Positions 26,081 through 35,303 of a stretch of DNA of 64,000 bases are shown one piece after another. This stretch comes from Paenibacillus sp. G2S3. Its GTDB lineage: Bacteria > Bacillota > Bacilli > Paenibacillales > Paenibacillaceae. The translations under genes and the position numbers were made by a program. Where the stretch lies: the NCBI RefSeq assembly GCF_030123105.1, contig NZ_CP126095.1, positions 4,898,001 through 4,962,000 of the forward strand, in the 5' to 3' direction. The notes under the pieces were generated by a model that was not told the DNA's origin, searched no databases, and saw only the letters and a list, made by a program, of their open reading frames with translations. Position 1 is the stretch's first letter; every line of letters begins with the position of its first letter.

Positions 26081-27271
26081 TTGGAAAGAGTAGTTGGAAC
26101 AGTAGTACGTGGACTCCGCGGGCCTATCATTAACAATGGGGATAACATTGAAGAAATCGTAGTGCAAACGGTATTGAATGCAGCAACAGTCGAAGGTTTC
26201 ACGATCGAGGATCGTGATATTGTAACCGTAACGGAATCCATTGTGGCTCGGGCACAAGGAAACTATGCGACAATTGATAATATTGCTGCTGATATAAAGG
26301 CAAAATTCGGTGAAGAAACTGTGGGTGTTATTTTCCCTATCCTTAGCCGTAACCGATTTGCTAACTGCTTACGTGGAATTGCCAAAGGAGCAAAAAAAGT
26401 AGTCTTAATGCTAAGCTATCCAGCTGATGAAGTGGGCAACCATCTTGTAGACATCGACGAATTAGATGCTAAGGGCGTTAATCCATGGACGGATGTGTTA
26501 ACAGAGGCTCAATTCCGTGAGCTTTTCGGCTATATTAAGCACCCATTCACAGGTGTTGACTATATCGAATATTATAAAGGTTTGATTGAAGCTGAAGGTG
26601 TGGCTTGCGAAGTCATCTTCTCCAACAACCCAAAAACCATTTTAAACTATACAAAAAATGTATTAACTTGCGATATTCACACTCGCTTCAGAACCAAACG
26701 CATTCTCACAAACAACGGTGCTGAAAAAGTATTTGGCCTGGATGATATTCTTACACAATCCATCGATGGCAGTGGCTTTAACGAAGCTTATGGTCTGCTT
26801 GGATCCAATAAAGCAACAGAAGAAAGTGTAAAGCTATTTCCAAACAACTGCCAACCTATCGTAGATGGAATCCAAGCTAAAATCAAAGAGATTACAGGTA
26901 AAACTGTAGAAGTTATGGTTTATGGCGATGGAGCATTCAAAGATCCAGTCGGTAAAATATGGGAACTGGCAGATCCAGTTGTATCCCCTGCTTACACTGC
27001 AGGACTTGATGGAACACCAAATGAAGTGAAATTGAAATATTTGGCCGATAACAACTTCTCTCATCTTCGTGGTGAAGAGCTGAAACAAGCCATTTCTAAA
27101 TACATCCAGAATAAAAATGATGACCTGGTTGGTGCGATGGAAGCACAAGGGACTACTCCTCGTAGATTAACGGACCTGATTGGTTCATTATCTGATTTGA
27201 CTTCTGGTAGTGGCGATAAAGGAACACCGATGATTTATATTCAAGGTTATTTCGATAACTATACAAAATAA
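26081..27271 (+). CDS. Coenzyme F420-0:L-glutamate ligase-like protein
   Basis: A 396-residue protein of the F420_ligase (CofE) superfamily. The recognisable core is GLRGPIINNGDNIEEIVVQT and the DRDIVTVTESIVARAQGNYA strand-loop. Later segments (LSRNRFANCLRGIAKGAK, VMVYGDGAFKDPVGKIWE) are typical of the longer Bacillota version. CofE adds glutamates to coenzyme F420 in archaea and actinobacteria. F420 is not expected here and no other F420 gene is seen in the window, so another amide ligation is likely. GAGGAGAG precedes a TTG start. Monocistronic. Confidence 0.75.
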   Translation: MERVVGTVVRGLRGPIINNGDNIEEIVVQTVLNAATVEGFTIEDRDIVTVTESIVARAQGNYATIDNIAADIKAKFGEETVGVIFPILSRNRFANCLRGIAKGAKKVVLMLSYPADEVGNHLVDIDELDAKGVNPWTDVLTEAQFRELFGYIKHPFTGVDYIEYYKGLIEAEGVACEVIFSNNPKTILNYTKNVLTCDIHTRFRTKRILTNNGAEKVFGLDDILTQSIDGSGFNEAYGLLGSNKATEESVKLFPNNCQPIVDGIQAKIKEITGKTVEVMVYGDGAFKDPVGKIWELADPVVSPAYTAGLDGTPNEVKLKYLADNNFSHLRGEELKQAISKYIQNKNDDLVGAMEAQGTTPRRLTDLIGSLSDLTSGSGDKGTPMIYIQGYFDNYTK

Positions 27272-27283
27272 GATTAGTACAAA

Positions 27284-27314
27284 CAGGGAGTCTCGTAAAT
27301 GAGGCTCTCTTCTT
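27284..27314 (+). terminator. Weak intrinsic terminator after the F420-ligase-like gene
   Basis: AGGGAGTCTC, GTAAAT loop, GAGGCTCTCT, then TCTT. The stem has about ten pairs with two G-T pairs. Confidence 0.5.
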
Positions 27315-27360
27315 GCTATCTGGGGTATAATAAAGCAAACAGCGGTAAGCGGAGGATCCT

Positions 27361-28260
27361 ATGAACATAAGAAGGATTAAATATTTTATTGATCTCGTTG
27401 AATGCAGAAATTTTACCGAAACAGCTAAAAAGAACTATGTATCGCAGACCACCATTAGTCAACAAATCGCCGCGCTTGAAGAGGAATTCAACATTCAATT
27501 GATTGACAGAAAGCAGATCCCTATCGAACCAACCAAAGCCGGATGGCTTTTTTATGGCGAAGCCCTCATCCTCTGGAAGCAATACAATCATATGAAGATA
27601 AGTATGGAGAATTTCCAAAAGTATAATACGCAATCCCTGAGTATCGAATATGCGGCGATGACAGATATCCAAAGCTTGTTGACATTGATTCCCTCGTTCC
27701 AGGATCATCATCCGAATATTAAGCTTGAACTGAATAAAGTATTGCTGAAGGATATTGCGGAATACTTACAAAAAGGAATTTATGACGTAGCGATTGCCTT
27801 TGACTCCGAGTTTCATGGAAAAGAGGACATTGTAACCTATCCCTTATATAAGGGGCGGTATTGCGCGGCTGTGAGTCATCACCATCCCCTTTTCCATCAT
27901 GAATCGATCACTAAAGAGGAGTTATACGAACATGCACTTGTCATGTTGAATCCAACGGTTATTGGAAGCTCCTATCATCTGATGATCCAGCATGCAATTG
28001 AAGACGGGTATCAGCCGAACATTCTTCGAACCGCGGACGATGTGGAGACAGAGTTGTTTTATATCATCACGGAGAATTTAATCGGTTTTTTTCCGGATAA
28101 CTATCAGCTCGCCTATCTTCAAGATAAAGTCCGGTTAATTCCATTAGATGATTCACATCATACCTTTGCAATCGAAGCAGGGTATCTTAAAAACAATACA
28201 AACCCTGCCCTGCCCTCCTTCCTTCAGCAAATCCAAATTGGTTTTAGCAATCGACCATAA
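27361..28260 (+). CDS. LysR-family transcriptional regulator
   Basis: A 299-residue LysR protein: N-terminal winged helix (FTETAKKNYVSQTTISQQIA) and a two-lobe effector domain (SIEYAAMTDIQSLLTLIPSF, YDVAIAFDSEFHGKEDIVTY). GGAGGATCCT precedes the ATG. It lies 72 bp before an NmrA-type oxidoreductase gene on the same strand and probably controls it. This orientation, not the usual divergent one, suggests they may share a transcript. Confidence 0.88.
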   Translation: MNIRRIKYFIDLVECRNFTETAKKNYVSQTTISQQIAALEEEFNIQLIDRKQIPIEPTKAGWLFYGEALILWKQYNHMKISMENFQKYNTQSLSIEYAAMTDIQSLLTLIPSFQDHHPNIKLELNKVLLKDIAEYLQKGIYDVAIAFDSEFHGKEDIVTYPLYKGRYCAAVSHHHPLFHHESITKEELYEHALVMLNPTVIGSSYHLMIQHAIEDGYQPNILRTADDVETELFYIITENLIGFFPDNYQLAYLQDKVRLIPLDDSHHTFAIEAGYLKNNTNPALPSFLQQIQIGFSNRP

Positions 28261-28332
28261 GTTTTATGTGTTAGACTATGTTCATTTTTTCACATACTAT
28301 AAGGATATAAATCATATCCACAAGGAGTGACG

Positions 28333-29280
28333 ATGATCATGGGTAAATTATTGTTGACAGGTGTCGATGGAAATCTAGGGAAACAAGCAGCGGAATATTT
28401 GTTGGAACTGGTAGATAAAGACCAACTTATTTTTTGCGCCTACGATCCAGCCTGTTTGAAGGAATATGCGGAACAAGGGATTGAAACACATGTGACCAAC
28501 TTTAATAATAAGGACGGCCTTGCCGAAGCTTTTGCTCATGCTGATAAACTTGCTCTGATCTCCATGCCTTTTGTTGGGGAGAAACGCCAAAATGCACACA
28601 GAAATGTGGTCGATGCTGCCAAAGAAGCCGGAGTCAAACAGATCATTTATACTTCTCTAGTAAACGCGGCTGATGAAACCAATCCAAGCGTTGAGAAAAT
28701 TGATCATATTTATACTGAACGTTATGTTCAAAGCGTGGGTTTAGATTATATTTTCCTTCGTAATTCCCAATACGCGGAAGCGATGATTACCAACTACTTC
28801 ACTTATGTGAAGGGTGACGGGGTATTAACAAACAATCAGGGTGACGGTAAGATGGCTTATATCTCGCGGAAGGATTGCGCAAAAGCCGTTGCTCATGCCC
28901 TAGCCTCTAATAATTATCATGAAGCGATCCTTGATATCAATGGACAAGAATTAATGACGATTACCGACTTCATTAAGATCGGGAATGAAGTAACCGGTAA
29001 TCATATCACCTACAAAGAAAACACGGATGAAGAGAATTATGCCGTATTTGAAGCCATGGGTGTGCCTAGAACTACCGACGGTGCATTTAAAGAAGGTTCC
29101 GAAGCGCCCTTTTCATCCGAAGGCATGGTTACTTTTGGACAGGCTATCCGGGAAGGGAAAATGGATATTTTTACAGACGACTTTAAAAATTTGACGGGGC
29201 AAGAGCCACTAACCGTGAAATACATGTTTGAACATGCCGATGAATTTCAGGTTGGCGAAAGACATGCTAAAGACAATTAA
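28333..29280 (+). CDS. NmrA-type NAD(P)-binding oxidoreductase (YtfG/QOR2-like)
   Basis: Atypical short-chain dehydrogenase of about 315 residues. The nucleotide-binding start is KLLLTGVDGNLGKQAAEYL; QIIYTSLVNAADETNPS and GLDYIFLRNSQYAEAM are characteristic of the NmrA/quinone reductase QOR2 group. Related enzymes reduce quinones with NADPH. AAGGAG stands 5 nt before ATG 28333; GTG 28327 and ATG 28339 are alternative starts. It follows the LysR gene and ends before a very strong terminator. Confidence 0.83.
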   Translation: MIMGKLLLTGVDGNLGKQAAEYLLELVDKDQLIFCAYDPACLKEYAEQGIETHVTNFNNKDGLAEAFAHADKLALISMPFVGEKRQNAHRNVVDAAKEAGVKQIIYTSLVNAADETNPSVEKIDHIYTERYVQSVGLDYIFLRNSQYAEAMITNYFTYVKGDGVLTNNQGDGKMAYISRKDCAKAVAHALASNNYHEAILDINGQELMTITDFIKIGNEVTGNHITYKENTDEENYAVFEAMGVPRTTDGAFKEGSEAPFSSEGMVTFGQAIREGKMDIFTDDFKNLTGQEPLTVKYMFEHADEFQVGERHAKDN

Positions 29281-29307
29281 TAAGTGGCACCTCATACCTC
29301 TTAGACT

Positions 29308-29344
29308 AAATCACCCCCGTTTATAAACGGGGGTGATTTCTTTT
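29308..29344 (+). terminator. Strong intrinsic terminator
   Basis: AAATCACCCCCGTTTATAAA-type perfect stem: the arms AAATCACCCCCGTT and AACGGGGGTGATTT surround TATA, followed by TCTTTT. From 29345 to 29545 (about 200 bp) no gene was recognised. Confidence 0.9.
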
Positions 29345-29545
29345 ATGCTGAGGGTGGCACAAAAACAACCCGTTCTCCAAGGTGAGAAGGAGCATTCCAA
29401 GCTTCCTCTACTTACTGAACACTCACAATTTTCTGCCATTGCAACCACAATCGTGGGCAACTCAGCAAGTGGCGCGAGTTAATAATTCCAAATTAATTCT
29501 CTGTCTCTCTGCTCCGTAAAGCTCAATCGTATGCTCGCTCTGGAG

Positions 29546-29740
29546 ATAATTAGGGAATTCCTCCCTTATTATCAGAGGATTCTGGTCATCAGACTAATAA
29601 TTAGGGAATTCCTCCCTGAAATTCGACTGATTTGACGGTAAAACTTGATTTCACTCTGTTTTTTAGGGAGGAATTCCCTGATTCCATTCATTTAAAGCAA
29701 TTATCGGCTTTTATTAGGGAGCTTTTCCCTAATTACTCTC
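29546..29740 (-). repeat. Four-palindrome intergenic element, copy 2 (inverted relative to copy 1)
   Basis: TAGGGA cores begin at 29551, 29602, 29664 and 29715, again 51, 62 and 51 bp apart. Two of the palindromes are TAGGGAATTCCTCCCT. Read on the minus strand, it aligns along its whole length with 14664-14851. It lies between convergent genes (29280 and 29873), the same setting as copy 1. Confidence 0.8.
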
Positions 29741-29797
29741 AATCCACTGGTATAGTGACAGCACGCCAAGTAAATCCATGTACACTCTTTAAATCAA

Positions 29798-29847
29798 AAT
29801 ACACCTTTAACCGTACGGATAAACATCCGAATGGTTAAAGGTGTATT
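29798..29847 (-). terminator. Intrinsic terminator of the MetE-like gene
   Basis: AATACACCTTTAACC and GGTTAAAGGTGTATT form a 15-bp stem around 20 nt; on the minus strand it is followed by TTGATTT. It lies 25 bp after the stop of the gene at 29873. Confidence 0.75.
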
Positions 29848-29872
29848 GTCTCTGTCTACTTTTTAATTAGAG

Positions 29873-31012
29873 TTAATTCCAGATCTCTTCAGCAATCTCT
29901 TTAATATAAGCAAGCTTACGCCATTGCTGCTCTTCTGTTAGGTGGTTGCCTTCTTCCGTCGAAGCGAAGCCGCATTGTGGGCTCAGGCATATCCGGTTTA
30001 GATCGACATATTGCTTCGCTTCCTCAATACGCTTCAGAATATCTTCCTTGCTCTCCAGCTCACCAAATTTGGAAGAGAACAGGCCAAGCACAACCTGCTG
30101 ATTGTCTTTCAAGAAGCGCAACGGCTTGAAATCGCCTGCACGTTCTGTATCAAACTCCAGGTAGTAACCTGAGTAGTTATTAATGTTCAGAAGTGTTTGC
30201 GCGATAGGCTCATAACCTCCACCTACTCCAGCATAAGTAGAAACATAATTGCCTCGGCATACATGTGTCGTTACAACGAGATCTTCCGGCAGACCGGATA
30301 CCACTTCCTCGTTCAATTTTGCAAGCTCGTTCGCATATTCAGCTACATTCACACCTACCTGATCCATAAATGCTATAAACTGTTCGTCGCACAGCGCTCC
30401 CCACGTGCAATCGTCGATTTGAATGCTGCGGCAGCCCGCTGCATAAAAGGCAAGAATTGAGGCTTTGTATGCTTTGGCAATATCCGAAATTAGCTCAGCA
30501 CGATTCGGGTATAATTCATTCGTGCTTTCCTTATTTTCTGCCCGATCCAGCTCAAACAGGAATTGCGCAGCCGCAGGAATCGATTGACGCGCAACAATGT
30601 CCTCACCAGCAGCGCCTTTTAAAAATTCATAATGTGATACAAAAGGGTGGCTGCTGTAGCTTATTTTTCCGGTCAGTCGGGCAGTTTCTGGTCTCGACTC
30701 CGCGCCATTAAATTGGTAGCCTTGATCAATAATGGTCCGCTCTACACCGTCAAAGCCCCAGAAGAAGTCGAGATGCCACCAAGAGCGGCGGAATTCGCCG
30801 TCGGTTACCGCTTGAAGACCTACCTCTTTTTGTTTTTGTACGAGCTTCACGATCTCGTCGTTCTCTACTTCCTTCAACTGCTTAGCAGTAATTTCGTTGT
30901 TTTTGAATTTCAATCTAGCCTCTTTTAACGCTTGAGGGCGCAGGAAGCTGCCAACAATATCATATCGAAATGGAGTAACAGTCCGCTTTTTAGGTTCGGT
31001 TTGAGTGCTCAT
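29873..31012 (-). CDS. Cobalamin-independent methionine synthase-like methyltransferase (YxjG/YxjH type)
   Basis: A 379-residue protein equal to the catalytic half of MetE. Zinc ligands are plausible in VTTHVCRGNYVS (His, Cys) and CLSPQCGFAS (Cys); QIDDCTWGALCDEQ is a family mark. Such stand-alone proteins move a methyl group to homocysteine or a related thiol. GAGGAG lies upstream of the ATG. No S-box-sized leader fits in the 130 bp upstream, unlike B. subtilis yxjG and yxjH, so SAM riboswitch control is not seen. Monocistronic. Confidence 0.85.
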   Translation of the reverse strand: MSTQTEPKKRTVTPFRYDIVGSFLRPQALKEARLKFKNNEITAKQLKEVENDEIVKLVQKQKEVGLQAVTDGEFRRSWWHLDFFWGFDGVERTIIDQGYQFNGAESRPETARLTGKISYSSHPFVSHYEFLKGAAGEDIVARQSIPAAAQFLFELDRAENKESTNELYPNRAELISDIAKAYKASILAFYAAGCRSIQIDDCTWGALCDEQFIAFMDQVGVNVAEYANELAKLNEEVVSGLPEDLVVTTHVCRGNYVSTYAGVGGGYEPIAQTLLNINNYSGYYLEFDTERAGDFKPLRFLKDNQQVVLGLFSSKFGELESKEDILKRIEEAKQYVDLNRICLSPQCGFASTEEGNHLTEEQQWRKLAYIKEIAEEIWN

Positions 31013-31142
31013 ATATTAATCTCCTCGTATAAAAAATTATTAAAATTAATATAGCACATCCGACCAATTATACCGTTACACCAATGAGCTATGGCAGGCT
31101 ATAAGTATTAGCTATACCCGGGCGGTGAAACGATTGTGTACG

Positions 31143-31916
31143 CTAGTATTGCCCCAGAAGACCCTTCTTCATGGCTATTTTCTCGCAGCGATCAAACACA
31201 ACAAGCCCTAGAATCAAATAAACCAGCGAATTTAATATTAATACGCCATAGTCAGATAAAGGTAAATCCGATAACGTTAGATTCTCTAGCATCACCGTTC
31301 TTACCATATTCACTCCTTTAACGAAAGGGGCAAAAGCTAAAAACGGAGCTACAGTTATCGGAACAAATACAAGTCCCATCAAGACAAATTGGAATATCTG
31401 TAGAAATGCTTGAATTTGTTTCACAATAATAGCCAAACCAGCAATCATAAAACTAACGCCTACCATGCTTATCATAGTAACTATAATGATTGGGATCGTT
31501 GTCATGGGATTAAGACTCAACCACTGTCCCGAGGTTAGCATCGCACCAAACAGCAAGAGAATCATAATGACGGACTGTAAGCCCAATTGACTGACGATCC
31601 GCGTGAGCATAATTTTCCACACACCCATGGGAGACATATATAACTGTTCTAACGTTCCACGCGTCGCTTCTGTGATTACCGAATAACCAATAAAGTTCAT
31701 CGTCATCATCGTTAAGCTCCAAAAGACCACACTGACAATTGAATATTGAACATTCGTATCAAAACTAGCTGGATCCCCTATAAACATAATTCCAAAAAAT
31801 GCAGCCAGAAATATAATATAAAAAGTGACTACTAATGCAATCGTGTTCGGTAAATAACGTTTCATCTCAATATATTCCTTACGAAAATTAGCATTAAATA
31901 AATGGAGCCATTTCAT
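31143..31916 (-). CDS. ABC-2 type exporter permease
   Basis: A 257-residue membrane protein with six hydrophobic segments (TIALVVTFYIIFLAAFFGIM; VIMILLLFGAMLTSGQWLSL; VSFMIAGLAIIVKQIQAFLQ). The central EATRGTLEQLYMSPMGVWKI is the typical ABC-2 coupling segment. It starts at ATG 31916, 23 nt inside the end of the ATPase gene, with GGAGG upstream, so translation is coupled. Substrate unknown; drugs or peptides are common for this type. Confidence 0.87.
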   Translation of the reverse strand: MKWLHLFNANFRKEYIEMKRYLPNTIALVVTFYIIFLAAFFGIMFIGDPASFDTNVQYSIVSVVFWSLTMMTMNFIGYSVITEATRGTLEQLYMSPMGVWKIMLTRIVSQLGLQSVIMILLLFGAMLTSGQWLSLNPMTTIPIIIVTMISMVGVSFMIAGLAIIVKQIQAFLQIFQFVLMGLVFVPITVAPFLAFAPFVKGVNMVRTVMLENLTLSDLPLSDYGVLILNSLVYLILGLVVFDRCEKIAMKKGLLGQY

Positions 31917-32877
31917 GAGTCTTACCTCCCTTCACAATCTGAATAAACACTTGTTCAAAATCAATGGTTATTCGATCAATACTTTCCACCATCGTTCCCT
32001 CCTCTTTCAGAAGGTCGAACAACTCGTAGATATCCTGACCATGCTCTAAATTCACTTCCACGATCGTTTCATGAGAGCTTGCTTTATAAGTACTTAAAGG
32101 AAATATACTCAACAGTTTGTTCTCCTGTTCTAGGCTTAATTGCTCGCCCAGCTTAATGGAATATGCTCTTGTTTCAAATAGCTTAAGTAAATTCTCCACC
32201 CTGTCGTCAATCACAACTTCACCTTTGTTAATGATAATGGCACGGTCACACAGCTCCTGAACGACAGGCATATCATGTGAGCTAATAATGATCGTACGTT
32301 TCTCTTCCCTCACTATCGTTTTTAGAATATTTCGTAATTCATAACTAACCTCAACATCCAAACCGAGCGTTGGCTCATCCAGCAAGATGACATCCGTATT
32401 AGCTAATAGCGCCACAGCGATTGCCAGCTTTTGCTGCATCCCCCGAGATAATCCATTAACCAGCTCATCCTCCTTTTCTTTAAGGTTGAATTGCTCTAAT
32501 AATTTATCTGTTTGATCGGCTATTTGCTTCCGAGAGTACCCCCGGTTACCTGCAAAATATTCTAAATTTTCCCGAACCGTAAGACGCCAATATAAATTTC
32601 GGTTCCCTTCTAATACAGCGCTGATATGCTCTAGCGCTTTGAGTCTCTTCTTACAAATATCTAAGCCATTAATGGATATAGAACCCCCATCCGATTCTAA
32701 CAAACCACAGAGCATCTTTATTGTTGATGTTTTCCCAGCACCGTTGGGACCTAGTAAACCAAGCACCTCTCCACGATTCACATGAAAAGAAACATCGCGA
32801 ACGGCATGGATCTTTTCTTTCGTCTTTCTTTTCTCGTACACCTTGCTAATCCCTCGTACTTCTATAATTTTCTCCAC
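31894..32877 (-). CDS. ABC exporter ATPase
   Basis: ATP-binding subunit of the exporter, 327 residues. It has Walker A GPNGAGKTS, signature LSRGMQQK, Walker B VILLDEPTLGLD and the switch His in SSHDM. The C-terminal 100 residues beyond the NBD (LLKLFETRAYSIKLGEQLSL) are the extension common in drug/lipid exporter ATPases. It starts at GTG 32877. It overlaps the permease gene by 23 nt. No regulator gene is adjacent on its strand. Confidence 0.9.
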   Translation of the reverse strand: MEKIIEVRGISKVYEKRKTKEKIHAVRDVSFHVNRGEVLGLLGPNGAGKTSTIKMLCGLLESDGGSISINGLDICKKRLKALEHISAVLEGNRNLYWRLTVRENLEYFAGNRGYSRKQIADQTDKLLEQFNLKEKEDELVNGLSRGMQQKLAIAVALLANTDVILLDEPTLGLDVEVSYELRNILKTIVREEKRTIIISSHDMPVVQELCDRAIIINKGEVVIDDRVENLLKLFETRAYSIKLGEQLSLEQENKLLSIFPLSTYKASSHETIVEVNLEHGQDIYELFDLLKEEGTMVESIDRITIDFEQVFIQIVKGGKTHEMAPFI

Positions 32878-33046
32878 CTTATAACCATCCTCTCTCGTAC
32901 GATTTAACAGAGTGTTCCATTGTTAAATTCATTTTATTTTAGTATCTAAATTTAGATAACTGGCTCCAGATGGATACTTTCTCCGTCTGAGGAATGAGAT
33001 TTGGGTATGGTGTGCGAAGGCTTTTTAAGTTCTTTTATTCACAATA

Positions 33047-33075
33047 TTGACACAAACTAATAGACAGGTTACTAT
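33047..33075 (+). promoter_or_regulatory. Sigma-A promoter of the MFS gene
   Basis: Perfect TTGACA at 33047, 17-bp spacer, TACTAT at 33070-33075. It lies about 110 bp before the ATG at 33185. Confidence 0.7.
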
Positions 33076-33243
33076 AGTAAAACAATAAACTTTATAAAAG
33101 TAAGAAGCTAAACATTAATAAGCACTTGCGATTGTGAAGTTCACTGTAAAGGTATTTCATCATAGAGAAAATGAGGCGAACATCATGAACCACAACAAGA
33201 GAAAATCCATTTCGCATGGTGGGTATTAGTAGGACTAGCTTTA

Positions 33244-34446
33244 ATGGTTGGAGTTGCAAAAGGTGGCGTTATGACAGCAGGCGGACTATTCTTGACACCT
33301 GTAACACAGGATTTAGGTATTGGTATGGGGAGTCTATCCTTATACTTTAGTATTTCATCTATAGTAACGATGATATTTCTTCCAATTGCAGGGAAGATGA
33401 TGGGTAAATTTGATATTAAGGTGCTGTTAATCGGAGGGGTTATTCTACAAGCTGGATCCTTCGCAATGTTTGGATTTATGAACTCGGTATGGGGATGGTA
33501 CTTATTCTCGATCCCTATGGCAATTGGTTCTATATTTGTTACTCAAATGGCGGCTCCCGTACTTATCAACAACTGGTTCAAAAAACATAATGGATTAGCC
33601 GTGGGAATTACAGTGGCTTCAGGTGGTATCTTCGGAGCTATCCTTCAGCCTATGGCAGGTAACTTAATCGCTAGCGAAGGCTGGAGATATACCTACATCT
33701 TCTTGGGCATATTAGTAATGGCAGTTGTTATTCCAACGGTTATCCTTACAATCAAAATGGCTCCAGGGCAAAAAGGCTTGCAAGCCTTAGGCGCGGATGA
33801 AGTAAAAGAAGAGAATACAGCACAAACAACTACAGCTAAAGGCATCAAAGCAGCTGTAGCAAGAAAATCTACTGCATTCTATGCACTACTTCTGTTCTTT
33901 TTCTTTATTACTTCCATCGGAAGCTTTGGTCAGTACGTAGCACCGTTTGCAATGGGAATCGGTTATGATGTCACATTTGCAGGTAGTGCAATGGGTGGCT
34001 GGTCTATCGGTGTAATGATCGGGGCATTAGCTTTTGGAGCATTAACAGATAAAATAGGCGCTAGAAATACAGCCATCTTTGCAATGGTACTAGGCTTAGT
34101 TCCAATTATCTTACTGACAACTATTCCTGAGAATCCAGTCGTCTTTAATATAGCTATTGCAATCTATGGGTTCGTAGTCGCTTCAATCGGAACATTAGGC
34201 CCCCTACTCACAACTGCATTGTTTGGGAATAATAAAGAATATGCACAAATCTATTCTTCAGCTGTTATCGGATTAGCTGTCGCAGGTATCGTCGCACTAC
34301 CAGCTTACGGTTTCATCGCTGAATGGACTGGCAGCTATTCCTCCATTTTGTATGCAGTTGGGATTATGTTAATCGTAAATATTGTATTACTGGTCATAGC
34401 TTTCAACGGTAAGAAGAAACTAGAAAAAGCAGGACTTTGGAATTAA
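33244..34446 (+). CDS. MFS transporter (OxlT-like), apparently frameshifted near its start
   Basis: Twelve-helix major facilitator of the oxalate/formate antiporter-like group, 400 residues in the open frame (GGLFLTPVTQDLGIGMGSLS, NNWFKKHNGLAVGITVASGG). In frame before ATG 33244 there is more protein-like sequence (IHFAWWVLVGLAL) but no start codon before a TGA. A well-placed ATG with GAGG lies at 33185 in another frame and stops after 14 codons. One extra base near 33190 would join them and restore the first helix. As it stands the first helix is cut, so the gene is either broken or carries a sequence error. Confidence 0.8.
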   Translation: MVGVAKGGVMTAGGLFLTPVTQDLGIGMGSLSLYFSISSIVTMIFLPIAGKMMGKFDIKVLLIGGVILQAGSFAMFGFMNSVWGWYLFSIPMAIGSIFVTQMAAPVLINNWFKKHNGLAVGITVASGGIFGAILQPMAGNLIASEGWRYTYIFLGILVMAVVIPTVILTIKMAPGQKGLQALGADEVKEENTAQTTTAKGIKAAVARKSTAFYALLLFFFFITSIGSFGQYVAPFAMGIGYDVTFAGSAMGGWSIGVMIGALAFGALTDKIGARNTAIFAMVLGLVPIILLTTIPENPVVFNIAIAIYGFVVASIGTLGPLLTTALFGNNKEYAQIYSSAVIGLAVAGIVALPAYGFIAEWTGSYSSILYAVGIMLIVNIVLLVIAFNGKKKLEKAGLWN

Positions 34447-34512
34447 ACAACAGTTCGGCATAGAGAAGAGCATTGTTCACAAAATATATTAAATACGTTA
34501 GGAGAATATAAA

Positions 34513-35247
34513 ATGAAAAGATTAGACAATAAAGTAGCTATCATTACAGGCGGTGCTTCGGGTATTGGCGAGAGCATGGTAGATCTGTTTGCACAAGAGG
34601 GAGCTATCGTTATTGCTGCAGACATTAATGAAGCAGCGCTAGAAAAAGCAAGCCAGAAGCAAAATGTTTATGGAATGAAATTAAATGTTGCCTCAGATGA
34701 GGATTGGAAGGCGCTAGCAAAGGAAATACATGATCGTTTTGGTAAGATTGATATTCTTGTCAATAACGCTGGTATTTCTTCTGAAAAACCATTTGATCAA
34801 ATTAACATTGAGGATTGGCAGAAAATCAACTCCATCAATGGCTATGGTCCATTCGCTGGGATTAAACATGTCGCACCTTATATGGCAGCCCAAAAGAAAG
34901 GCTCGATCATCAATATTTCTTCTTACACAGCTCTCATCGGCCAAGGCTTTAATCACTACTCGGCATCCAAAGGCGCGGTTCGCGCATTGTCTAAAGCGGC
35001 TGCTACAACCTTTGGTCGTAAAGGCGTACGAGTAAACACTCTATTCCCTGGCATCATTGAAACACCAATGACTCAAGCTTTAAGCACCTCAAAGGACCTG
35101 TTAGACCAATTAATTCAGGCAACGCCTTTGCAGCGTTTGGGCCAAGCCATCGATATTGCCCAAGCGGCGCTGTTTCTGGCAACAGATGAATCTTCGTACA
35201 TTACAGGTTCGGAAATAGTCATCGATGGAGGATTCTCAGCTCAATAA
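34513..35247 (+). CDS. SDR-family oxidoreductase
   Basis: Classical short-chain dehydrogenase/reductase of 244 residues. Cofactor motif ITGGASGIGES, structural NNAGISSEKP, catalytic INISSYTALIG-YSASKGAVRAL (Ser, Tyr, Lys) and FPGIIETPM are all in place. TTAGGAG lies upstream of the ATG. It follows the MFS gene by 66 bp on the same strand and ends in a terminator, so the two are likely one operon handling one substrate. Substrate not known. Confidence 0.9.
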   Translation: MKRLDNKVAIITGGASGIGESMVDLFAQEGAIVIAADINEAALEKASQKQNVYGMKLNVASDEDWKALAKEIHDRFGKIDILVNNAGISSEKPFDQINIEDWQKINSINGYGPFAGIKHVAPYMAAQKKGSIINISSYTALIGQGFNHYSASKGAVRALSKAAATTFGRKGVRVNTLFPGIIETPMTQALSTSKDLLDQLIQATPLQRLGQAIDIAQAALFLATDESSYITGSEIVIDGGFSAQ

Positions 35248-35252
35248 CGATA

Positions 35253-35290
35253 AAGACAGCTCTCAAGTTTAATGAGGGCTGTCTTTTTTT
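35253..35290 (+). terminator. Intrinsic terminator of the MFS-SDR unit
   Basis: AAGACAGC-TCTCA, AGTTTAA loop, TGAG-GGCTGTCTT, then a run of T. Confidence 0.85.
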
Positions 35291-35303
35291 GATTACAAGG
35301 CCA

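Noticed and set aside
29345..29400. T-box-like word GAGGGTGGCAC
   Set aside because: No specifier stem, no CGTCCC-type antiterminator partner, and no aminoacyl-tRNA or amino-acid gene downstream on the plus strand.
30197..30928. Three plus-strand frames
   Set aside because: All are antisense to the MetE-like gene and lack ribosome binding sites.
31013..31142. SAM riboswitch before the MetE-like gene
   Set aside because: The leader is only about 130 nt and shows no S-box core or terminator.
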